From NCBI RefSeq assembly GCF_000150275.1, contig NW_002060943.1:9127449-9191448 (forward strand): a DNA stretch of 64,000 bases, read 5' to 3'. The notes under the pieces were generated by a model. It had not been told where the DNA came from, ran no database searches, and saw only the letters and a list, made by a program, of their open reading frames with translations. Source of the stretch: Trichoplax adhaerens (lineage: Eukaryota > Placozoa > Uniplacotomia > Trichoplacea > Trichoplacidae). Shown in pieces: positions 50,241-59,978 of this stretch (its first letter is position 1; the number at the start of each line of letters is the position of its first letter). The translations under genes were made by a program, and so were the position numbers.

Positions 50241-51489
50241 GAGATATTCGTTTTATCGAGCATAAATCGAATTGGAAATTTTGCAAACAATCACAAAACG
50301 CGTAGATCTCGATTTGCAATCTTTTGATATGGCCAAATTTTATTGCATTTTTAGCTAATTAAACATCTTGATTAGTTTTATGTAATGCATATATCAGCTA
50401 CAATTATAAATTTGACAACTAAGCTTATATTGTAATAAATTCGAATACGCACCTCCTTTCAATTTTAAATAAATAATAATAGTAGATAGTACTGTACATT
50501 CAGATCATCAATTCTAAAATAACGTATTTATGTTACTTTAGATTGCGTAATAATACATTTGTTAAGATGATTCCAGATCCGAATTCGCATGGAAAAATAT
50601 AAACGTAGTTGATATCCGATTATTAATTATTTTATGGAATTACTAGAACTAACAATAAGTTATTTAATTAGAATAAACTGCTAAAGTAAATAAATTTTAT
50701 TCGTTGTAAATAGATATACTTGCTATAGCAATCCGTTATCTGCTTAATAAATGAAATTGAATTACAGCTTGCAATTGCGATACATATCAGTGCTTCAGAT
50801 AATCGCATTGTATAATATCTATTTACAACTAAAACTGTAGACTTTCACCATTAGTGATACATTAATCGAAATAATTCTTAATTAAGGTAATAATTATATG
50901 CAAGCTATGATTTAAATGTTGTTGCCATATAATTATGACGAAGGCGCAATCATGGCTTTCTTAATTAACGATAATAATGGTAATGACAATGAGCGCAAAT
51001 GATATAGTTTAATAATGTTCGAGTATAATAACGTATGATAGATAAATTCGGGGATACGGGATGATCATTATTGCGTTAGCTGCATGTTTTACTTTTCAAA
51101 GTTTAGTGATACTACTGTGTCAAGTATTAATACTTAATTATATACATGTCATTGGCACTGCCGCAAAAATCCTGTGAGTATGCAAGATAAATATGTGATA
51201 CAGTATTCGTATGTACCATATTTTAAGATGGCAAGTTTACCGTAATTCACAACTGTGCATATATAGGTGTTAACTCCTACAAAAGTATTTTCTTATACAA
51301 AAATTTAAATATAATGTAAACCCTTATAATTCTTCTCGCGCAACTGTCACTGCACATAATTGCGGTAATACTGTATGAAATTTTAAATAGAATAACAACG
51401 ACTTTCACATCATCAAGAACTCGAAGTACAAGTCAAGAACAGCGATAAATAATCTCAATAGCTATTTGTGGCTAATCACAAATTAAAAA
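50241..51489. other. Interval between convergent TTC23-like and LysM genes
   Basis: This holds the 3' ends of both genes. It contains AATAAA (plus) at 50434-50439, 194 bp after the TTC23-like stop. Otherwise it is AT-rich with no recognisable feature. Confidence 0.7.
50434..50439 (+). promoter_or_regulatory. Candidate poly(A) signal for TTC23-like gene
   Basis: AATAAA about 194 bp beyond the stop codon, a usual distance. Not verified by transcripts. Confidence 0.4.
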
Positions 51490-54331
51490 TTAAACGAGAG
51501 GTTCTTGCATTTCATCGCTATCGCTTTCAATACAATTATCGACTTCTTGAGTCTGAATGATGCTATGATCTTTCTTTATTGGCTTCCATGGTAATTCATC
51601 TTTGCTGGAGTTTTCCTGGTATCTTAATCCATAAGTAATTCAGTGTATCAAAAAATATTCCGATTAAAATTTTATAATTCTCAAATGCCTCCTAGTTTAC
51701 AAAGCACTACAAGTAAGGTGCTCCTGAACATTTCGTAAGGTAATATAAGCAGGTATTTGCTGCCGTAGCAACAAGTGTCTTTTAAATAGATCGAAAGTAG
51801 ATTGACACAAGATGAGTTGTATTAGTTTTAGAAATTGTCAATTCATTGATTACGTTACAATATCATTATTATTATTTGGTAGAAAATTGATGGAAACTGA
51901 TCATACTACAAGGACTAAAGCAAGGATCTGTCAGTCTCTAAAAAAATCACTCAGAATAGCATGATAGGTGTGATATATATTATTTTCATATCATTATTAC
52001 TGTTTTTTAATGCGATTTCAAGCTCTGTAATTCATAAGAATGGCAAAATATGTAACTTAATGTATGCTAGCTTACCTTCTAACCGGATCACTTAAATTCT
52101 TTTCCATTTTTACGTTAAACTCTTTACAGGCTTCTAATTGTTGATCTACCTTACTTAATAGATCAGTAATACCATCGGACTGACTGTCGGAATATCCATA
52201 TTTCTTAGAATCTACCGACTTTTCGTGATGTTTGTTACATTCTTCTTTCTGGGAAGAAGTTTTATTTATGATGGCTTCATTTGGATTTTTATAGTCATAG
52301 TTGGCTTTGTTAATTGGTACTCTCAGTACCGCACCAATAACCAACCGATCTTGGGCCCATATTTTGTTATGCCGTCTTAGATTTTCGATCTAGGATATAT
52401 TATGAATATTGTAGATTTTATTTAGAACGGCTTGAATGAATATGGTTAACAAAGATCAGAATTGTATATTAAGAATTATACGTTGAAAGATTGAAAGACT
52501 TTAAAGAGAATGAAGATGAGGATTCCGTCTGTAATACTCGTATAGGAAATATTGTTTTAAAAATATTTTACGATGAGCTATGTTATGGTTTAATATTCAT
52601 TCAAGATTTACGCGGTATATATTACTTTATTATGACACATTCTTGCATTTTATAGTCAATACATGTATATCATGGCATTCCAAGTATGGGATTTGCTAGT
52701 TCAGGAAATTCGGATTTTGGGACTAAACTTGGGTCTTTAAGCGAGATATGCGTAGTTGTTTGCCGCAAGATGTAATGTATTGACTGATATCGTCAGTTTC
52801 ATCCAGTTACGCTTGAAGATGCTTGTCTACTGCATCATGACGTTCGAGACGTAGCAGTAATCGATTTCGCCTTAGAATCAAACCTTGAATGCGGCAATTA
52901 TAGTAAGATCACAAATACCGTCCAGTTTTTACTGTCATCATACAGAAAGTAAATTAGTTCAGTCTACATATTTTAACCAGATGATCGAACATATGCAGCT
53001 TTCGAGCCAATGGATACGATCAGATAGCGACATACTGGTAACGGATAAAACAGGGAAATGGGAATATGTATACACTGTACAGTAGTGTTCTACAGAAATG
53101 TAAGAGATTTCTGGGTTGGATAGCAAAATAAGCGCTACGGTTCAATTGCTGTACACATCTTCGTATTATTACAGCAGATTTTTAAAGTTTATCGTTACCT
53201 ACTTATAGCATAGTATGTTATAGTATTGATTTTTACCTTATTTTTATCTTCCTATAGTCAGTATACAGTACAGTATAGTAATTTCCATATGTGATAATAA
53301 CGTATATAAACAGTTGAGACTTCAGGATCGAGCAGAGATTTACACGGCAATCAGCCCCAAATTTTTGTTGCTTTTAAGTAATGATATCCGTATACTATAA
53401 CTGTACAATAATTGGCTAACACCGCATTTCTAGATTAGAAATAATGGAACTCACTGAGGAGTGTAATACCAGATAGTTGATCTATTCGAATTTGAACTGG
53501 AGATTTAGTAGTGAAATAGAAAGTAATTGGTGAACTTTCAATACGTTACGTATTCGATGTGATCTGTCACCTTTGGGCGACAAGTCAAGAAATACCAGAA
53601 AACTGTGATATCTATGGACAGGTGCTTGGTTGTATATCAGTACATTAAAAGTTTGATGATCCATTGATTGGGTTATTTACCCCATAATACGGCTAGGTAC
53701 TACTCTGTTGTATCGTATCTTCAGGTGGTTGATTGGTAATTTCGTTTGTCAATTATCGCCCAAAACTGCGTCACAATTAATTGATTACCGTAGAAAAAAA
53801 AAACTGCTCGTCCTGATTGGTAGTAAGAATAGAATTCATTGATAAAACTGTATCTCTTTTTCTACGTGTATGTAAGCTTGTACGACTGCAGCTCAAAATT
53901 GCTGGCATCGTCAACGGTCGATTGCATTGCCATCATCGACGCCTAACGAAATTCTCCAATAGATAGTTAGCTCTACAACACTGTAGACCAACGTTTTGGA
54001 TCAATGGATGTCATTCAACGTATTGATATTTACGGGATTACTAATGCATTATTGTAATCATAATCATTTTGGGGGTCAATTAAAGAATTCAATATCATTT
54101 TCAATGAACATATTACTGTATTCTTTATGATCTATATCCTACCGTAGCGCCATATCGTAAAGCGATTCCTTGTAGTGTATCGTACTTGGAGATGGTATGT
54201 TGAACTATGACAGTCGATTGATTGGACTCCTGACTTGAAGTGCTACCGTAACATGTCCTCCTAGATCCGTTTGCCAATGCTAACGATGTTTGCTCTGAAG
54301 CGCTAATTTGTGATGTGGTTAACCCATCCAT
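51490..54331 (-). CDS. LYSMD1/2: LysM-domain protein, LYSMD1/2 type
   Basis: Three exons: 54143-54331, 52084-52389 (or 52076-52389), 51490-51615; 206 residues, like LYSMD1/2 (215-227). A single LysM module is split by the first intron: QHTISKYDTLQGIALRYGAT then IENLRRHNKIWAQDRLVI followed by GAVLRVPI, matching the V-x-x-GDTL-x-GIALKYGVT...IKRANKLW...L-x-IP pattern. No signal peptide or membrane helix is seen, as expected for LYSMD1/2 rather than LYSMD3/4. Function in animals is unclear. The Ser/Thr-rich N terminus and acidic C terminus are low complexity. Exon 2 has two donors. GTTAGA at 52083 keeps the last exon open for 41 residues (ending SDSDEMQEPLV). GTAAGC at 52075 is stronger but shifts frame and stops after about 15 residues. 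Confidence 0.85.
52390..54142. other. Long first intron of the LysM gene
   Basis: About 1.75 kb, much longer than most introns in the window. It contains scattered TACTGTACAGT motifs near 53073, 53265 and 53400 and short frames on both strands (for example 52885-53085 plus) with no recognisable product. Confidence 0.6.
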
Positions 54332-54674
54332 GTCATAGTTGCCTTTCTCAGTAACAATTTTAGTTCAAGGAAAGCACCATCATTATGTCATCATCTCCAA
54401 TCGGAAATTTCGCCAGGACTAAGACTCTTGGCTGTTTTTTATCGAGTGTATGTACAGTATAATCTTGTGATTGAATTGTGACTCCAGTCTGGTCCGGCGC
54501 GGTACGGTACAGTACGGTAAGGCGTGGTCGCCCACCGTAACCATGATTACTATAGAAAATGTATCTTCAGAACTGCACCGGTCCGGTATTAGCTCAATGC
54601 ATTCAGACCAGTGCTCATATAGTACAGTACAATCTTATAGTTGATTGTTGAATGCTTTATTAGTGGGGCTATTA

Positions 54675-54697
54675 CTTTCTTTCTTTCTTTCTTTCTT
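54675..54697. repeat. TTTC tetranucleotide microsatellite
   Basis: About five TTTC units in tandem. Confidence 0.75.
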
Positions 54698-54863
54698 CTC
54701 TAGTCACATAGTAGGACAGAACGTCATATCCGGCACTCCAGTACTGTACTGTACAAGCAGTGTTTTAGACTACATCAAGGCCATGGTCTACACAAATAAC
54801 AGAATAGAAAACCAGACCCTGGTACTGCATCCAATTCCTCTGTAGGTGTTAGTCATGGCTGCT

Positions 54864-54909
54864 ACTCCCTAGTACAGTGTACAGTGTACAGTGTACAGTA
54901 CTAGGGAGT
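54864..54909. repeat. 12-bp inverted repeat around TACAGTG array
   Basis: The arms ACTCCCTAGTAC and GTACTAGGGAGT are exact reverse complements. They enclose about three tandem AGTGTAC units, and the whole is 46 bp. The loop belongs to the palindromic pentamer family but the arms are unique. Confidence 0.75.
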
Positions 54910-54979
54910 CAACTGCAACTACAGTATAAAACAAATTTCCAAGTTGCACGATACATCGTACTGTAGTCTACCATACATA

Positions 54980-55150
54980 CTGTAGCATTGTACTGTAAGG
55001 TTGTACAGTACAAGACTGTATGTTCAGCACTGCACCATACAGTACTGAACAGTACATACTGTACTGCACCCTTGAACGGTGCAGTACTGAAATGTACCGT
55101 ACAACCGCACAGTACTGTACACTGTACACTGTACACTGTACAGTACTGTA
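54980..55150. repeat. TACTG/CAGTA palindrome cluster
   Basis: Dense TGTACAGTAC/TACACTGTACACTG blocks, including four consecutive TGTACACTG-type units at 55118-55150. Overlapping open frames on both strands are repeat translations. Confidence 0.75.
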
Positions 55151-56088
55151 CGCTGAATAGCGCCCATCTTCAACTCCAAAGCAAAGTCGAGGAGAAATGG
55201 CTGCCACGGTCGGTATTAATTCCAAGCTTACATTATATTTACATAACGAATATGCCCTCTGTAATATAGCTTACACGTATTTTACAGCAGTACTATTCCG
55301 GACAGATGTTTCGAAAATACGCGCACACTTTACCTTTAAATTAGTTATTTAGGCTCATACATGAAATACTAGAATATTTCTTTCTTTCTCTTTCGTACCA
55401 GTATGATTATAACAGCTTAGCACCATCACTGGTCCATCAGGCTATACAACTTGTTACTTCTCTTGACAGTCCGCCTTATTAAAGTAGACTACTGTACGTT
55501 CATAATTTTTATCCAGAGAAAAAGTGATTGCCTGTTATAGCAGTAATTGTATTAAACTATGCCCATTTGACCGGACTCTTGTTAGGAAAGGATTTCATTT
55601 GCACTAATGCCGATGAAAAAATCTTCTATATACACGTAAATCCTTGATGATCTTCATTGTATTTAGTTGTAGTCGTCAAAAATGTACATCCTACAGTATA
55701 CTATTTCCAGAATAATTTTTCATTTTTTACCATTGATTACTATCATCTATTTGGTACGATCACGCTAGTTTAAAAATAGTAAATAATCGATTACAGTACT
55801 GTGTGTTCGATCCTTGCCAATGTAAAAAGTCTGGACATGATAGCTCCATTAAAGCGTTAACTGTTCCATGATGGATCGATCATACGTGTGCAATCTTGAT
55901 GTATAATCAAATTACTAACTCAGATCATTTTCTTAATATTTTAGTATTCGCTATGTTATAAGAAGGAAAATGGTATGCTAAGAATATTCCTATTACTAAC
56001 TTTCGCAAAACTTTACCAAATTTACAATAAAACTTTCCTAAAAAGTCTAAAGTAGCTAATAAATGGCATGCTATGATTTAAATATTAG

Positions 56089-58083
56089 CTCATGAAGATA
56101 GCATTTGGACTGTGGCATGGGCGAGAAACGAAAAAGATCATTATGAGAATGTTGTCACTGGCTCCGTGGACGATAAAGTAAAGTGTTGGCGTTGGTAAGT
56201 TTTTCAAATATTGACTATGTATACGTTTTTGACACAACCAATGCTGCTAGGCTATTATGGGAAAGATTTTGCTCCTGTGTTGCAATGTTTCAATAAAACT
56301 TGATACATTGATGGAAACAGTTGCTAAACCGTGTTACCTTTTCTAGGCAAGATAATAAACTAGAGCTGCAATGGATCTTTGAAGGCCATCAACTTGGAGT
56401 AATTTCCGTGGATATTAACCAAGAAGGCTCATGTAAATTAGCTTACTACATGACTCCATAAGTTGTGCCTACAAGAATTAGTTGATATTTCTGTAATTAA
56501 CAATTTGGCTATATACATTTCGCTTTTATAGTAGCAGCAAGTAGTTCTTTAGATAGCCATATTCGAATTTGGGATCTAGAATTTGGTAAACAAATAAGAA
56601 GTATTGATGCTGGTGCAGGTATACTTTCAAGAATTAACGCAAATAACTAATGTTGATGTTACTATGAGATTACACTGATATTGGCACTCCGAAACTACTA
56701 AATTTGTTAAAAAGCATTAAATTATCTCTTAGTCGTGCTTGATTTGTAATTATTTTAGTGAAACAGCAATATTCGCCTTTATTTAATTACCTTAGTTGAT
56801 ACTTGGACATTAGCGTTCTCTCCGGATTCAAAATTTATTGCAACTGGTAGCCATTCTGGAGCAATTAACTTATATGCCGTGGAGAATGGAAATAAAGATA
56901 ATACTTTGGAAACTCATGGAAAATTTACAATGAGCGTAGCTTACGTAAGTGAAATCTCAAGATTTCGAGATTGTAACGGATTCTAATATCACCTGTACCA
57001 AGGGACGTTATCTAGATCTATATATGAAATGATAGCAATAATTTATAGAATAGGGTTCTTTAGTTTCATTAAGCCTCAGTATAAAGCCGTTATTGAATTT
57101 ATTGCTCACTCAAAATACAACTATTAATTACTGTATTTAATTGTCACCAGCCTTATCTGTTTATAGAATATTAAACAGGTTCTACTATATTATCAATAAA
57201 GTATCCCAAATAACTATTTCAGAGTCCTGACGGACGCTACCTAGCAAGTGGGGCTATCGATGGTATAGTAAATATTTTCGATCTTCAAACAGGAAAACTT
57301 GCACATAAACTTGAAGGTAACGATTTCGAAGATTTTACATATCTGTAATATGACCTCATCTTGTACTAGGCTGTTTTCGCCGTTAAGATAGCATTACTAA
57401 ATGATCATCTTAAGTAACGTTGTTTTACATTAATTTCTATTTGCTGATTATCTTTAAACAATCTGTAGGTCATGCTATGGCAGTTCGTAGTCTTCAGTTT
57501 TCATTTGATTCGCAGTATCTCGCTACGGCATCAGATGATACTCATATTAAGTTGTATGATATCCATCAGGCTGCCTTAGTAGCTACATTTTCTGGCCATT
57601 CATCGTGGGTCCTAAGTATAGATTTCAATCCAGATAATAAACAATTTGTTACTAGGTAAATGCGTGAATTTAGCCAAGAATGCTTGCTTCAATTTGTACT
57701 GTAATAGGATATAAATTTACATTCGCTTGAAAGTAACCGTGCTGTCTTTATTCTGATAAAAATTAAAAAAAAGTTCTAGTGATAAGACTGTTAAAGTCTG
57801 GGATCTGGGCAGGCGACAATGTATCCATACCTTTCATGATCATACCGATCAGGTAAATTACTTGATTATTCAATCTTTTCTGAAATCCTGTGCTGGAAGT
57901 ATTAATAGATAGACTGTTCATTGTTAAAGACATTACTTCTCCTTTACTATCTATAAGGTAACTTACAATAGCATCTTTATCATTCAGGTATGGTCTGCCG
58001 CGTACAATGACACTGGTAATAAGATTGTTTCCGTCTCTGATGACAAAAATATTCATATCTATGAGTGTCCTAGTAATGTATAG
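56089..58083 (+). CDS. WDR61: WDR61/SKI8 seven-bladed WD40 protein (first exon not placed)
   Basis: Eight exons: 56089-56194, 56347-56432, 56532-56618, 56796-56944, 57223-57316, 57469-57655, 57774-57852, 57988-58083. They give 294 residues plus a short missing N terminus (human WDR61 is 305). The protein is a beta-propeller shared by the SKI RNA-decay complex and the PAF1 transcription complex. Blocks match along the whole length: [162 protein letters not shown]. All phases close. The first listed exon opens in phase 1 after an acceptor, so a start exon lies upstream. AATAAA follows 190 bp after the stop. Confidence 0.95.
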
Positions 58084-58272
58084 TAAAATATCTGTTACAT
58101 TCGCTTACGATTATCACTTTAACATATGGTTATTACAAATTATTTGCAAGATATTAAAACTTTTCCCCTTGTACCTAGTTCATATTCTGTTACCGCAGGA
58201 TTTTGATTGTAAATTATTGATAGATGGCAAATTCTATCGTTTTATTTTTGTTAATTGTAATAGGGTAGTTTG

Positions 58273-58278
58273 AATAAA
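58273..58278 (+). promoter_or_regulatory. Candidate poly(A) signal for WDR61
   Basis: AATAAA 190 bp after the WDR61 stop. Inferred from sequence only. Confidence 0.4.
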
Positions 58279-58919
58279 ACCAAGCAGTAACTATAAATTA
58301 CTAATAATGACCTAGTTATAAAAATTCTTCTTGATATGGAGTAACGTGATTTTAAGCCAATGCAATGCAAAGTATTAATTGATTAGCTACAGTAAGTATT
58401 CCAGAAATAAGAAAGCTGTAACCTTGTAATTATACATATGATCAATTCAGGGCTAGCCAGTGCCAACACAGTACATTTTTCTATATTAATACTTACAAGG
58501 GCTCTCTGCTCACTATAGTTCATCATTTTTATTTCGTTATGAGCAGCATAAACGTGGATTTGAACTCATAACTAAATTCAGAGCTAACCTCAAAGTAAGA
58601 TGTGTTCATCTGGCATTTTAATAATGACATCAAGGATGATTTAATCTCCACTTACTATTTGTCACTCACTTAAAGCAAGTATAAGATATACTCTACTAAA
58701 TGACTACAATCCACCCGGTCTACAGTACAGCAAATTATAAAGATTTTGCACCGAGCATATTTAGTATAGCCTTTGCAGCGGCAGTAAGCTGATTAAGAAG
58801 TTAGCAATGCAATTTTATTTCGCCCAAAAGCCGTTGTACCAACTGCACAATTATAATAGGGCGGTTGCTATGATACCGTTCTCTTCGCATAACGCTTGGA
58901 AATTGTGATGGAGGGTTAG

Positions 58920-58943
58920 ATGAGTCCGCCACTGCGGACTCAT
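58920..58943. repeat. 10-bp inverted repeat with 4-base loop
   Basis: ATGAGTCCGC and GCGGACTCAT flank CACT. A GC-rich stem in AT-rich DNA, about 0.84 kb beyond the WDR61 stop and about 1.0 kb beyond the APC-like stop. Confidence 0.7.
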
Positions 58944-59978
58944 TGCCATTCAGAGAATTACACGAAGGTTTTAGTAGAAAATTGATACTGTACTTTATTG
59001 TAGATTAATTATTTTTTATTTGAGTACAATGTTGTAGTATCTGTAGAGCAGCGTGTAGGCTGTCGCACAGTAACGTAAGAAAATAAGAACACTGCGACTA
59101 TTGCAATTAGCAAAATCTGAGGTAGAAATCGGTAGTATTTATAGTATTAGAGATAGCATATAAGCGTACGCAGAGAGCAGCATTGTAGAAGTAGATACAA
59201 CGTATGCTATAGTAGTTGATATAACAGTAAAAACTGTAGAAAATAGCGAAGACTGTAAGTGCTATAAATAACGAAACATGACAAGCTATACTTGAATATG
59301 CAGTAGTACTGTACAATAAGACCGTAAAGGTATCTACTGCATATTTAAGAACAATATGAAATGCCTATATTTAAAATATGCTAGAGCATAAAAATAAATA
59401 AATAAAATAGTATAAGTAACAATTTCCTGAATAGTGTAATACATTTACAGTAGCATTGTAATCGTTTTAATAAATCTGAAAGTCTGACTGACTGTTTACC
59501 ATGTTATGATAACTCAATCGCCGATACGAATCGATGAATTAAATTCCGATACTTTCATCTAAATTTAAATTATACAGTATTATTAAGCTGTATCAGGGTT
59601 CTGTTTGTTAAATGTACATCAATTGAGTGTCTACTGAAGGAAAATGACTGTACTAGTGAATGCCAATCCATTCATTATTAATTTTTAGGGATTACCGGTC
59701 AATGTAAGCTTTTCAATAAAACGATTAATTACGCCACTGATAAATAACTGCCAGTGCTTTTTTATTGCTGTATAATTATCACTTTTAGTTTGACTCTTAA
59801 CTGAACCGCCCCACACCTAATTTTTTTAACCTACACATGACAAGTGAACAGTAAAAAATAATTATACATAAAATATAAAATAAATATTACAGTACTACGC
59901 TGTGCGTACGCTTATACAGTTAACGATAAATAGTAAAATTCGTAGCCATTATTGCCAGTTACAGTACTGCTCTGGCGG

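Larger units (their letters stand above)
54332..56088. other. Gene-free interval between LysM and WDR61 genes (divergent)
   Basis: Both genes point away from this interval, so their promoters and the missing WDR61 first exon should be here. 54480-54545 is a GC-richer patch with GGTACGGTACAGTACGG. 54675-54697 is a TTTC microsatellite and 54860-55150 a palindrome cluster. 55200-56080 shows no clear feature. ATGATAGCTCCATTAAAGC followed by GTTAAC near 55837 is a weak candidate first exon for WDR61. Confidence 0.6.
58084..59978. other. Interval between convergent WDR61 and APC-like genes
   Basis: This holds the 3' regions of both genes. Apart from a poly(A) candidate, the hairpin at 58920 and a few single TACAGTA motifs (58730, 59305), nothing recognisable was seen. 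Confidence 0.7.

Noticed and set aside
58915..58950. GATGAGTCCGC...GCGGACTCAT resembles stem II of a hammerhead ribozyme.
   Set aside because: The conserved GAAA after the stem and flanking stems I and III are missing; it is a simple hairpin.
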